A stretch of 64,000 bases of DNA, from NCBI RefSeq assembly GCF_024748615.1, contig NZ_CP087168.1, forward strand, positions 4,898,001-4,962,000, in the 5' to 3' direction. This stretch comes from Pseudomonas sp. B21-048 (GTDB taxonomy: Bacteria; Pseudomonadota; Gammaproteobacteria; Pseudomonadales; Pseudomonadaceae). Positions within the stretch are counted from its first letter, which is position 1. Every line of letters begins with the position of its first letter. Below, piece by piece: positions 18,771 to 29,352 of the stretch. The notes under the pieces were generated by a model. It saw nothing but the letters and a program-made list of their open reading frames with translations, made no database searches and was not told the origin of the DNA. The position numbers and the translations under genes are program-made.

Positions 18771-18914
18771 TGTGGCGAGGGAGCTTGCTCCCGTCGGCCG
18801 ATCCGCGCCCGGGCGAAGCAGTCGTAAACCAAGCGACTCGATGCAACCCTGTAAACTGCAGAGACCGGGAAGGGAGTGCTTCGCACTCCAACGGGAGCAA
18901 GCTCCCTCGCCACA
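18771..18914. repeat. long REPIN of the 'TGTGGCGAGGGAGCTTGC' family
   Basis: 23-bp perfect inverted arms (18771-18793 and 18892-18914) flank about 98 bases. The interior shares GCAGTCGTAAACCAA and GTGCTTCGCACTCC-like segments with the copy at 61357-61495, so the two are full-length relatives rather than chance arms. Confidence 0.85.
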
Positions 18915-19021
18915 GACATGAAGTGTCCGTTAGTGATTGGGCTGTTTAAGAGCTTTCGCACCCAGGCGACTGGCGCTATCCTTGATTCATCATAATTGCC
19001 CCTGGGCGGCTAAATACGACC

Positions 19022-20038
19022 TTGAACGCACCCATAGAACCACATCGTTTCATCCTCGAGCCTTTTGAAGCTCGCCGCTTCGCCAATTTGTGCGGGCAAT
19101 TCGACGAGCATCTGCGCTTGATCGAACAGCGCCTCGCTATCGAGATCCGCAACCGTGGAAACCAGTTCGAACTGATCGGCGAGCCCAAGCACACCACCTC
19201 CGCGGAAAACCTGCTGCGCCGCTTGTACCGGGAAACCAAAGGTACCGAGCTGTCGCCGGACATGGTTCACCTGTTCCTGCAGGAATCGGCCGTCGAGGAA
19301 CTGGACAACCACTCCCCCGCCGAACCGTCCGTCGCCTTGCGCACCAAGAAAGGCATGATTCGCCCTCGCGGCTTGAATCAGGTGCGCTACGTGAAGGAAA
19401 TCCTCGGTAACGACATCAACTTCGGCATCGGTCCGGCCGGTACCGGCAAGACCTATCTGGCCGTTGCCTGCGCGGTAGACGCGCTGGAGCGCGAGCAGAT
19501 TCGCCGCATTCTGCTGGTCCGTCCGGCGGTTGAAGCGGGCGAAAAGCTCGGCTTCCTGCCCGGCGACCTGTCCCAGAAAATCGACCCATACCTGCGCCCG
19601 CTTTATGACGCGCTCTACGAAATGCTCGGTTTCGAATACGTCGCCAAGCTGATCGAGCGTCAGGTGATCGAAGTTGCGCCGCTGGCCTACATGCGCGGTC
19701 GTACGCTGAACAACAGTTTCATCATCCTCGACGAAAGCCAGAACACCACCGTCGAGCAGATGAAGATGTTCCTGACCCGGATCGGTTTCGGCTCCACCGC
19801 CGTCATCACGGGTGACATCACCCAGGTCGACCTGCCGAAAGGCACCAAGTCCGGGTTGCATCACGTGATCGAGGTGCTGAAAGACGTGCCGGGTATCAGC
19901 TTCACCCACTTCATGCCCAAGGACGTGGTGCGCCATCCGCTGGTGCAGCGCATTGTCGAAGCCTACGAGCGCTTCGAAAATCGCACAGCCGACGAACCGG
20001 CGAAGCTCTCTCCCAAGGACACTCGCCCCGATGCTTGA
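19022..20038 (+). CDS. ybeZ: PhoH-like ATPase YbeZ
   Basis: This 338-residue PhoH-family P-loop NTPase partners YbeY in rRNA processing and RNA quality control. An N-terminal KH-like/PhoH region precedes Walker A GPAGTGKT (137-144), [19 protein letters not shown], a Walker B-like FIILDESQN and [10 protein letters not shown]. The conserved start is a TTG at 19022 ([22 protein letters not shown] follows). No ATG would keep this N-terminus. The ybeY start overlaps its end by 8 bases, so the two are translationally coupled. Confidence 0.93.
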   Translation: MNAPIEPHRFILEPFEARRFANLCGQFDEHLRLIEQRLAIEIRNRGNQFELIGEPKHTTSAENLLRRLYRETKGTELSPDMVHLFLQESAVEELDNHSPAEPSVALRTKKGMIRPRGLNQVRYVKEILGNDINFGIGPAGTGKTYLAVACAVDALEREQIRRILLVRPAVEAGEKLGFLPGDLSQKIDPYLRPLYDALYEMLGFEYVAKLIERQVIEVAPLAYMRGRTLNNSFIILDESQNTTVEQMKMFLTRIGFGSTAVITGDITQVDLPKGTKSGLHHVIEVLKDVPGISFTHFMPKDVVRHPLVQRIVEAYERFENRTADEPAKLSPKDTRPDA

Positions 20039-20525
20039 GCTTGATCTGCAACTGGCTACCGAAGCGTCTGCCCCAAGCGAAGCCGAATTCCGTCAATGGT
20101 GCGAACTGGCCCTGCGCCAGCGTACTGCCGACTCCGAAATGACCATCCGTCTGGTCGACGCAGAGGAAGCCCGCGAACTGAACTTCACCTGGCGGCAGAA
20201 AGACTATGCCACCAACGTTTTGTCGTTCCCGGCCGATGTGCCCGACGAGTTTCTCGACATTCCACTGCTGGGCGATCTGGTGATCTGCGTAGCAGTAGTC
20301 GAGCGCGAAGCGGCGGAACAAGGCAAGGAATTAAAGGCCCACTGGGCGCATCTGGTCATTCACGGCTGCTTGCATCTGCTTGGTTACGACCATATAGATG
20401 ACGACGAAGCCGAAGAAATGGAAGCACTGGAACGAACGTTGCTTGCAGAGCTGGGTCATCCGGACCCTTATGCGGACGACGAAACAGACACATCCCCAAT
20501 CGTAACAACAAAGGATTCAGAGTAA
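20031..20525 (+). CDS. ybeY: endoribonuclease YbeY
   Basis: This 164-residue single-strand endoribonuclease matures 16S rRNA 3' ends and takes part in ribosome quality control. The metal-binding motif HxxxHxxxxxH is intact ([11 protein letters not shown], about 113-123), followed by the acidic DDDEAEEME tail. The conserved [18 protein letters not shown] lies at about 54-71. Its ATG lies inside the last codons of ybeZ. corC starts 5 bases after its stop, consistent with the widely conserved ybeZ-ybeY-ybeX(corC)-lnt order. Confidence 0.96.
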   Translation: MLELDLQLATEASAPSEAEFRQWCELALRQRTADSEMTIRLVDAEEARELNFTWRQKDYATNVLSFPADVPDEFLDIPLLGDLVICVAVVEREAAEQGKELKAHWAHLVIHGCLHLLGYDHIDDDEAEEMEALERTLLAELGHPDPYADDETDTSPIVTTKDSE

Positions 20526-20530
20526 TCGCT

Positions 20531-21370
20531 ATGAGCGAAGATCGATCGAGCAACGGGCAGAAGTCATGGCTGGGTAAGCTCACCCAGGCTTTTGCCCACG
20601 AGCCGAAGAACCGCCAGGAGCTGCTGGAGCTGCTGCGCGACGCACATCAAAACAAGTTGCTGGACAGCGAAGCGCTGGCCATCGTCGAAGGCGCCATCCA
20701 GGTTGCAGACCTGCAAGTGCGGGACATCATGGTCCCGCGCTCGCAGATGATCAGCATCAAGGCGACCCAGACACCCCGCGAGTTCCTGCCGGCCGTGGTC
20801 GACTCGGCCCACTCCCGCTACCCGGTGATCGGCGAAAGCCACGATGACGTGATGGGCGTGTTGCTGGCCAAGGACTTGCTGCCGTTGATCCTCAAGGAGA
20901 ACGGCGACAGCTTCAACATCAAGGACCTGCTGCGCCCGGCCACGTTCGTGCCCGAGTCCAAGCGCCTGAATGTGCTGCTGCGCGAGTTTCGCGCCAACCA
21001 TAACCACATGGCCATCGTCATTGACGAATACGGCGGTGTGGCCGGTCTGGTGACCATCGAAGACGTGCTGGAGCAGATCGTCGGCGACATTGAAGACGAG
21101 CACGACGTCGAAGAAGACAGCTACATCAAGCCGCTGCCCAGCGGTGACTTCCTGATCAAGGCCCTGACGCCGATCGATAACTTCAACGAGTTCTTCGACA
21201 GCGAATTCTCGGACGATGAATTCGACACCGTCGGCGGTTTGGTGATGAGCGCGTTCGGGCACTTGCCAAAACGTAACGAAATCACTGAAATCGGCGCCTA
21301 TCGCTTCCGCATCCTGAACGCCGACAGCCGTCGGATTCACTTGCTGCGTTTGACACCTATCGCCCGGTAA
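20531..21370 (+). CDS. corC: CBS-domain protein CorC/YbeX
   Basis: This 279-residue cytoplasmic protein has two CBS domains (about 65-125 and 130-190; MVPRSQMISIKA and MAIVIDEYGGVAGLVTIEDVLEQIVGDIEDEHD) and a C-terminal CorC/HlyC transporter-associated domain (about 205-275). It was first linked to Mg/Co efflux, and in E. coli YbeX has more recently been tied to ribosome and Mg homeostasis. It is the third gene of the ybeZ-ybeY-corC-lnt operon, with gaps of 5 and 14 bases on either side. Confidence 0.92.
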   Translation: MSEDRSSNGQKSWLGKLTQAFAHEPKNRQELLELLRDAHQNKLLDSEALAIVEGAIQVADLQVRDIMVPRSQMISIKATQTPREFLPAVVDSAHSRYPVIGESHDDVMGVLLAKDLLPLILKENGDSFNIKDLLRPATFVPESKRLNVLLREFRANHNHMAIVIDEYGGVAGLVTIEDVLEQIVGDIEDEHDVEEDSYIKPLPSGDFLIKALTPIDNFNEFFDSEFSDDEFDTVGGLVMSAFGHLPKRNEITEIGAYRFRILNADSRRIHLLRLTPIAR

Positions 21371-21384
21371 TTCTAAGGACTGAA

Positions 21385-22908
21385 ATGCTCCGTATCACCC
21401 GCCCCGGCTGGCCCGGTAACCTGCTGGCCGTGGCGGCCGGTGCACTCACCACCCTGGCCCTGGCGCCGTTCGATATCTGGCCGCTGGCATTGCTGGCGGT
21501 CGGTTTCTTTTACGCCGGGCTGCGCGAACTGAGCCCCCGCCAGGCCTTGGGCCGTGGCTGGTGTTTCGGTTTCGGCCTGTTTGCCGCAGGCACCAGCTGG
21601 ATCTACTACAGCATTCACAACTTCGGCGGCGCCTCGGTGTTGCTGGCCGGGTTCTTGATGCTGCTCTTCACCGCGGCAATCGCCTGGTTCTTCGCCCTGC
21701 CCGCCTGGATTTGGGCGCGCTGGTTGCGCCGTAACGAAGCGCCGCTGGCCGATGCCTTGGCATTTGCGGCGTTGTGGGTGGGCCAGGAAGCCTTTCGCGG
21801 CTGGTTCCTTACCGGTTTCCCATGGCTCTATTCCGGTTATAGCCAGCTCAATGGTCCACTGACCGGGCTCGCGCCTGTCGGCGGCATGTGGCTGATTTCC
21901 TTCACCCTGGCCCTGACGGCTGCGCTGATCTACAACGCTGCACGATTGGTGCGCACTGGCCGTAAAGGCTTCATCGCTGTCGGCGTGCTACTGCTGGCTG
22001 GCCCATGGGTGGCCGGCATGGCGCTCAAGGAACATGCCTGGACCAGCCCGGCGGGCGACCCCCTGAGCGTCGCGGCGATTCAGGGCAATATCGAACAAAG
22101 CATGAAGTGGGACCCCTCGCAGCTCAATGCGCAGTTGGCGCTGTACCGCGATATGAGTTTCAGCTCCAAACGCGTCGACCTGCTGATCTGGCCGGAGACG
22201 GCGGTCCCGGTGCTCAAGGAGTCCGCCGAGGGCTACCTGAACATGATGGGCAGCTTCGCCGCCGAGCGTAAATCGGCGCTGATTACCGGCGTACCGATTC
22301 GCCAGGAAGTCCATCATGAGAAGCGCTTTTTCAACGGCATTACCGTTGTCGGTGAAGGCGATGGCACTTATCTGAAGCAGAAACTGGTGCCGTTCGGCGA
22401 ATACGTTCCATTGCAGGAAGTGTTGCGCGGCCTGATCGCTTTCTTCGACCTGCCGATGTCCGACTTTGCCCGTGGGCCGGCCGATCAGGCGCTGCTGCAA
22501 GCCAAGGGTTATCAGATTGCGCCGTTCATCTGCTACGAAGTGGTCTACCCGGAATTCGCCGCCGGCCTCGCCGCCCGCAGCGATTTGCTGCTGACCATCA
22601 GCAATGACACCTGGTTCGGCACCTCGATCGGCCCTCTGCAACATTTGCAGATGGCACAGATGCGCGCACTTGAAGCCGGCCGCTGGATGATCCGCGCCAC
22701 CAACAACGGCGTGACCGGCCTGATCAACCCGTTTGGTCAGATCACTGCGCAGATCCCGCAGTTCGAACAAGGCATTCTGTATGGCGAAGTGGTGCCGATG
22801 CACAACCTGACGCCGTACCTGGAATGGCGTTCGTGGCCGTTGATCATCATTTGCGGGTTGTTGTTTGGTTGGGCGTTGGTTGCGAACCGAATGGCGAAGA
22901 CCGTTTAA
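21385..22908 (+). CDS. lnt: apolipoprotein N-acyltransferase
   Basis: Lnt adds the third acyl chain to the N-terminal Cys of lipoproteins at the periplasmic face of the inner membrane. The 507-residue protein has about six to seven membrane segments in the first 200 residues and a nitrilase-like catalytic domain with the Glu-Lys-Cys triad visible as E271 (LIWPETAVP), K333 (KQKLVPFGEYVP) and C383 (FICYEVVYPE). It closes the operon started by ybeZ. Lipoproteins encoded nearby (LptE, RlpA, MltB-type, MORN-C13) are its substrates by class. Confidence 0.97.
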   Translation: MLRITRPGWPGNLLAVAAGALTTLALAPFDIWPLALLAVGFFYAGLRELSPRQALGRGWCFGFGLFAAGTSWIYYSIHNFGGASVLLAGFLMLLFTAAIAWFFALPAWIWARWLRRNEAPLADALAFAALWVGQEAFRGWFLTGFPWLYSGYSQLNGPLTGLAPVGGMWLISFTLALTAALIYNAARLVRTGRKGFIAVGVLLLAGPWVAGMALKEHAWTSPAGDPLSVAAIQGNIEQSMKWDPSQLNAQLALYRDMSFSSKRVDLLIWPETAVPVLKESAEGYLNMMGSFAAERKSALITGVPIRQEVHHEKRFFNGITVVGEGDGTYLKQKLVPFGEYVPLQEVLRGLIAFFDLPMSDFARGPADQALLQAKGYQIAPFICYEVVYPEFAAGLAARSDLLLTISNDTWFGTSIGPLQHLQMAQMRALEAGRWMIRATNNGVTGLINPFGQITAQIPQFEQGILYGEVVPMHNLTPYLEWRSWPLIIICGLLFGWALVANRMAKTV

Positions 22909-22911
22909 AAG

Positions 22912-23006
22912 CTTCGCGAGCAAGCCCGCTCCCACATTTGATCTTCTGTGAACACATAATGTGTGAACGACAGAGATTAAATGTGGGAGCGGGCTTGCTC
23001 GCGAAG
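22912..23006. repeat. REPIN, second copy of the 'GCGAGCAAGCCCGCTCCCAC' family
   Basis: Perfect 27-bp arms at 22912-22938 and 22980-23006. The loop is almost identical to that of the copy at 16833-16923. It lies between the convergent lnt and ydcF-like genes. Confidence 0.9.
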
Positions 23007-23026
23007 ACGGCATCACAGGCACGATA

Positions 23027-23806
23027 TCAATCAGGGTCAACATCGCCTCGATAAAACAACGAATACCCGAGCTGCCCCACCGCCTCATTCATCAACTGCC
23101 CGCTCTGCCAGATCGATTTGAATTCCGGCATCCAGCCGCCCAACGGCCGGGCATTGTCCACGCCTAAAAACCCCACTGGCGCGGGCACCACCTCAAATCC
23201 GGCCTGCCGGAAACTCCAGACCGCCCGCGGCATGTGCCAGGCCTGGGTCACAACCACTACGCGCTTGATCCCCTCTGGCAACAACACCTGGGCACTGAGT
23301 TGCGCGTTTTCCCAGGTCGTGCGGCTGCGCCCTTCCTGCCAGCGCACCGTCACGCCGAAATCATCGAGCAATGAGTCTGCCATCAGCTTCGCTTCTGATG
23401 GTGGCGTGCCGTAATGCAGGCCGCCACTGGTCAGAATCGGCAAACCGGACGCCTTGGCCAGGCGTGCGGCGTAGCGTTCGCGCCCCAGGCCGACGCCGGT
23501 CGGCTGGTCGACACCCCAGGCCGGGTCACCACGCTCACGCCCAGAACCCAGCACCACGATGGCATCGGCGCGTTGGCCCAGGGTTGCCCATTCCTCGCGC
23601 GCCAGCGGCGGTTCGCGCTCCAGGGCCTTGGCGCTCCACTGCACCATCACCGGCAAGCTCATCAACCAGAAACCGCCCACGCCCAGGACGAAACACAACC
23701 CCGCCAGCCTCGGCCTTGAGCGGCGCCACCACCAGGCAAGCACCAGCAACAGCAATAAAATGCCGGGCGGCAATAGAAGTTGTTTAATGAAATAACGAAA
23801 AGGCAT
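23027..23806 (-). CDS. YdcF/ElyC-like DUF218 membrane protein
   Basis: This 259-residue protein has two N-terminal membrane segments (about 8-27 and 33-52) and a DUF218 domain (AIVVLGSGRERG..., RYAARLAKASGLPILTSGG, SRTTWENAQLSAQVL, VVVTQAWHMPRAVWSFRQAGFEVVPAP). Members such as E. coli ElyC/YdcF affect envelope and peptidoglycan precursor metabolism. The biochemical activity is not firmly known. A hairpin ends directly at the ATG with part of the GGAG ribosome-binding site in its loop, which may limit translation. Confidence 0.85.
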   Translation of the reverse strand: MPFRYFIKQLLLPPGILLLLLVLAWWWRRSRPRLAGLCFVLGVGGFWLMSLPVMVQWSAKALEREPPLAREEWATLGQRADAIVVLGSGRERGDPAWGVDQPTGVGLGRERYAARLAKASGLPILTSGGLHYGTPPSEAKLMADSLLDDFGVTVRWQEGRSRTTWENAQLSAQVLLPEGIKRVVVVTQAWHMPRAVWSFRQAGFEVVPAPVGFLGVDNARPLGGWMPEFKSIWQSGQLMNEAVGQLGYSLFYRGDVDPD

Positions 23807-23828
23807 CGGGCATCTCCATAGATGCCCG
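23807..23828 (-). promoter_or_regulatory. hairpin abutting the start codon of the ydcF-like gene
   Basis: On the minus strand CGGGCATC pairs with GATGCCCG around a 6-base loop, and the start ATG follows at once. The GGAG ribosome-binding site sits across the loop and the 5' end of the second arm. The structure would occlude initiation unless it is opened. It could alternatively be a terminator remnant of the upstream small gene, but no T run follows. Confidence 0.45.
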
Positions 23829-23912
23829 AAGCCTAAGTGGATTGACGCAATGCGACAACAAATGTGGAAGGACTTTGCTTCAAAAAAGCATATCCCACGA
23901 CTTCAAGTGCCC

Positions 23913-24233
23913 TTACTTGAATTGCAAAGACCGGACCTTTACCGCGCCTTTGCCGGGGGCCTTGTCCTTGAGCCAGATGATCTTGGCCGAACGTGGTGCT
24001 TCGAGTTGCTTCACTGCTGTTGACAAGCATCCGTGCGCCTCACGCTCACTGCGATCCAGATAGGCCTTGACCAGTTCAAACTCCGCAGGACTCAAACCAC
24101 GCAGCTCCAGCTCCAGGGGACGCTCATCACGAAGCCGACCGGCGGTTTTGGCCACATCCAAAGCCATTGCGAGACGGTCTATCAGTTTTTCGTACAGCTC
24201 CGGTTTTGTAGCTTTTTGCTGTGACTCAACCAT
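23913..24233 (-). CDS. small conserved protein of unknown function
   Basis: This soluble, 106-residue protein is charged, mostly helical by composition, with an N-terminal ELYEKLIDRLAMALDVAKTAGRL segment and a basic C-terminal tail (IIWLKDKAPGKGAVKVRSLQFK). I see no catalytic motif, membrane segment or signal. I do not recognise a family. It lies upstream of the ydcF-like gene on the same strand and divergent from leuS, separated from it by about 280 bases. That interval holds the leuS promoter and no other gene. Confidence 0.65.
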   Translation of the reverse strand: MVESQQKATKPELYEKLIDRLAMALDVAKTAGRLRDERPLELELRGLSPAEFELVKAYLDRSEREAHGCLSTAVKQLEAPRSAKIIWLKDKAPGKGAVKVRSLQFK

Positions 24234-24453
24234 CCATCACCTCATTGAAGATAAGACTCACTCCCCTTTTAGAGCTTAGCTTCGTTGAAAAAACCGGCTG
24301 AGCGCCGCGACCAACGGCCCTCGAAGCGATCATTGGCCGCGTCCTTGCCTGTAATCAGGGTTTCCCTCGGTAGAGTGCGGTCATGTATGCTACGGCGCTT
24401 CCTGTAACTCCACTTCCAGCTCGCCTGGGCACCGAAACGTCGATTTGGCGTGA

Positions 24454-27120
<2,667 letters not shown>

Positions 27121-27129
27121 ATGGGATCG

Positions 27130-27152
27130 GGCGCCAGGTCATGCCTGGCGCC
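27130..27152 (+). other. GC-rich hairpin between leuS and lptE
   Basis: GGCGCCAGG (27130-27138) and CCTGGCGCC (27144-27152) form a perfect 9-bp stem with a 5-base loop, directly after the leuS stop. No T run follows, so it is more likely a processing or stabilising structure than a full terminator. Confidence 0.45.
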
Positions 27153-27207
27153 AAGTAACCTTTCGGGCCGCCTGATCGGCCCACATGGTTTCAAGGGGAG
27201 CAACAAG

Positions 27208-27813
27208 ATGATCAAACGCAATTTGCTGGTGATGGGCCTTGCAGTCCTGTTGAGCGCCTGCGGTTTCCAGCTGCGCGGCACCGGCACCACCGAACTGGCG
27301 ATCAAGGAACTCGACCTGAGCGCCCGCAATGCCTACGGCGAAACCGTGACGCAACTGCATCAGGTACTGGAAAGCAGCGGCGTCAAGGTCTACAGCGGCG
27401 CACCTTACAAGCTGTACCTGGCTGACGAGCAGGAAAATCAGCGCATCCTCAGTTATGCAGGCGCCGGCCGTACTGGCGAGTACCAAGTGAACACCGTGCT
27501 TAACTACGACATCCGTGGCGAGGGTAATCTGCCACTGCTGAGCGACAAGCTTGAAGTGCAGAAGGTGTTCATCCACGACGGCAACAATCTGGTAGGCTCC
27601 GATCAGGAAGCCAACGATGCCCGCCGCGAGATCCGTCGCGAACTGGTGCAACGCATGATGCTGCGCCTGCAACAGCTGACTCCGGGGCAACTGGATCAGC
27701 TGCAGCAGACCGCCAACGCTCGTGCCAAGGCTGAAACCGACGCGCTGGAAGCGGCGCAAAAGGCTGAAGCGCAGACGCCGCGTCAGTCGCCCGTCGAACT
27801 GCCGCAGCAATAA
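27208..27813 (+). CDS. lptE: LPS-assembly lipoprotein LptE
   Basis: LptE is the lipoprotein plug of the outer-membrane LptD/LptE translocon that inserts lipopolysaccharide. This 201-residue protein has a lipoprotein signal (lipobox LLSACGF, Cys about 17), the conserved FQLRGTG start of the mature protein, and an alpha/beta body. The C-terminal tail is Ala/Gln/Lys-rich and probably coiled. GGGGAG lies before the ATG at 27208. It sits between leuS and holA, the conserved order. Confidence 0.93.
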   Translation: MIKRNLLVMGLAVLLSACGFQLRGTGTTELAIKELDLSARNAYGETVTQLHQVLESSGVKVYSGAPYKLYLADEQENQRILSYAGAGRTGEYQVNTVLNYDIRGEGNLPLLSDKLEVQKVFIHDGNNLVGSDQEANDARREIRRELVQRMMLRLQQLTPGQLDQLQQTANARAKAETDALEAAQKAEAQTPRQSPVELPQQ

Positions 27814-27820
27814 GCCTTAC

Positions 27821-27841
27821 GGGGCGCTCAAGCGCCCCGTT
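27821..27841 (+). terminator. weak terminator-like hairpin between lptE and holA
   Basis: GGGGCGCT (27821-27828) pairs with AGCGCCCC (27831-27838) and is followed by GTTTG. The stem is strong but the T run is short, so it may reduce rather than stop transcription into holA, whose ATG is 15 bases further on. Confidence 0.5.
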
Positions 27842-27852
27842 TGCCTCTTCTT

Positions 27853-28890
27853 ATGAAACTCGCCCCCGCCCAACTCGGCAAACACCTGCAAGGCGCCCTC
27901 GCGCCGGTCTACGTCATCAGTGGCGATGACCCACTGTTGTGTCAGGAAGCCGCCGACGCCATTCGCGCGGCTGCCCGCCAGCAAGGTTTCGATGAACGCC
28001 AGGTCTTTGCCGCCGACGCCAGTTTCGACTGGGGTACGCTACTGCAGGCCGGCGCCAGCATGTCGCTGTTCGCCGAAAAGCGTCTTCTGGAACTGCGTCT
28101 GCCCTCCGGCAAACCCGGAGACAAAGGCGCCGCGGCATTCATTGAGTATTGCTCGCGCCCGGCCGACGACACGGTGCTGCTGATCAGCCTGCCCAAGCTT
28201 GACGGCAGCGCGCAGAAGACCAAGTGGGGCAAGGCACTGATCGAAGGTCCGCAAACCCAGTTCGTGCAGATCTGGCCGGTGGACACCCACCAGTTGCCGA
28301 GCTGGATCCGTCAACGCCTGTCCCAGGCCGGGCTTTCCGCCAGCCAGGACGCCGTCGAACTGATCGCCGCTCGAGTCGAAGGCAACCTATTGGCCGCCGC
28401 CCAGGAGATCGAAAAACTCAAGCTGATGGCCGAGGGTGGCCAGATCACCGTCGAAACCGTGCAAGCGGCGGTGGCCGACAGCGCGCGTTTCGATGTCTTC
28501 GGCCTGACCGACGCGATCCTTAATGGCGAGGCTGCTCACGCACTGCGCATGCTCGAAGGGTTGCGGGGCGAAGGCGTCGAGCCGCCGGTGATTCTCTGGG
28601 CACTGGCCCGAGAGCTGCGTCTGCTGGCCAACCTGTCGTTGCAATACAGCCAGGGCGTGCCGCTGGACAAAGCCTTCAGCCAGGCCCGACCGCCGATCTG
28701 GGACAAACGCAAACCGCTGATGAGCAAGGCGCTGCAACGCTACTCGGCGCAACGCTGGGCGCAGTTGCTGCTCGAAGCACAACGCATTGATGCGCAGATC
28801 AAAGGCCAGGCGGCGGGTTCGCCATGGATGAGTTTGAGTCGGTTGACGCTGTTGATGGCCGGTCAGAGATTGTCGTTGCCTGCCGAGTAA
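27853..28890 (+). CDS. holA: DNA polymerase III delta subunit
   Basis: HolA is the clamp-opening 'wrench' of the clamp loader, binding the beta clamp and loading it on primed DNA. This 345-residue protein begins MKLAPAQLGKHLQGALAPVYVISGDDPLLCQEA, the typical delta N-terminus, and shows the divergent AAA+ domain (LLELRLPSGKPGDKG..., LLISLPKLDGSAQKTKWGKAL) and the C-terminal collar domain. A TTG lies four codons upstream in frame. The ATG matches the family. A long REPIN follows. Confidence 0.95.
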   Translation: MKLAPAQLGKHLQGALAPVYVISGDDPLLCQEAADAIRAAARQQGFDERQVFAADASFDWGTLLQAGASMSLFAEKRLLELRLPSGKPGDKGAAAFIEYCSRPADDTVLLISLPKLDGSAQKTKWGKALIEGPQTQFVQIWPVDTHQLPSWIRQRLSQAGLSASQDAVELIAARVEGNLLAAAQEIEKLKLMAEGGQITVETVQAAVADSARFDVFGLTDAILNGEAAHALRMLEGLRGEGVEPPVILWALARELRLLANLSLQYSQGVPLDKAFSQARPPIWDKRKPLMSKALQRYSAQRWAQLLLEAQRIDAQIKGQAAGSPWMSLSRLTLLMAGQRLSLPAE

Positions 28891-28896
28891 GGCTTT

Positions 28897-29031
28897 TGTG
28901 GCGAGGGAGCTTGCTCCCGCTGGGTTGCGAAGCGCCCCTTTAAAACCAGTCACCGCGCGTCTTCAGATGTTCCTCGATTACCCGTTTCACGACTGCTACG
29001 CAGCCGAGCGGGAGCAAGCTCCCTCGTCACA
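28897..29031. repeat. long REPIN of the 'TGTGGCGAGGGAGCTTGC' family
   Basis: 24-bp inverted arms (28897-28920 and 29008-29031) with one mismatch surround about 87 bases. It lies between holA and arfA. Confidence 0.8.
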
Positions 29032-29125
29032 GGTATCATTTCCTACACAATGTAGGGACTAGACAGACCCCCTACTTCGGCAGATTATTCCCCCCGCAAA
29101 ACCCAATCACTTGCGAGAGTTCATC

Positions 29126-29290
29126 ATGAGCAAAAAGCCATCAAAGCATGGCCCCAACAAGGCCAAATCCATCATCGCCCAGCCCCTGTTCCGCAGCCGT
29201 CAGGAACGTCCCACCAAGGGCAAAGGCAGCTACCGCCGCGAAGCCTTCCAGTCTGATAGCTGGGAGGCTTCTTACTTTCTGGCGGCCTGA
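29126..29290 (+). CDS. arfA: alternative ribosome-rescue factor ArfA
   Basis: This 54-residue protein was found by reading the sequence directly. ArfA recruits RF2 to ribosomes stalled on nonstop mRNA and acts when tmRNA is insufficient. The family core is clear: IIAQPLFRSRQERPTKGKGSYRR (hydrophobic anchor, then the KGKGSY motif) and a final WEAS. A 12-bp stem followed by a T-rich run lies inside codons 39-50. It would end many transcripts before the stop codon, so that the mRNA is itself a tmRNA substrate, as is known for other proteobacterial arfA genes. GAGAG precedes the ATG at a usable distance. Confidence 0.9.
   Translation: MSKKPSKHGPNKAKSIIAQPLFRSRQERPTKGKGSYRREAFQSDSWEASYFLAA
29240..29280 (+). 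terminator. intrinsic terminator inside the arfA coding sequence
   Basis: GAAGCCTTCCAG (29240-29251) pairs with CTGGGAGGCTTC (29260-29271) over 12 bp (one U-G wobble) around an 8-base loop, and the sequence then runs TTCTTACTTTCT. It lies 5' of the arfA stop codon, so terminated or RNase III-cleaved transcripts lack a stop. Confidence 0.65.
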
Positions 29291-29352
29291 AAGGCAAGCC
29301 ATCGCTCAACATGTTAAGGTCTGCACCTGATTCGTATCCTCTGGACCTGTGC

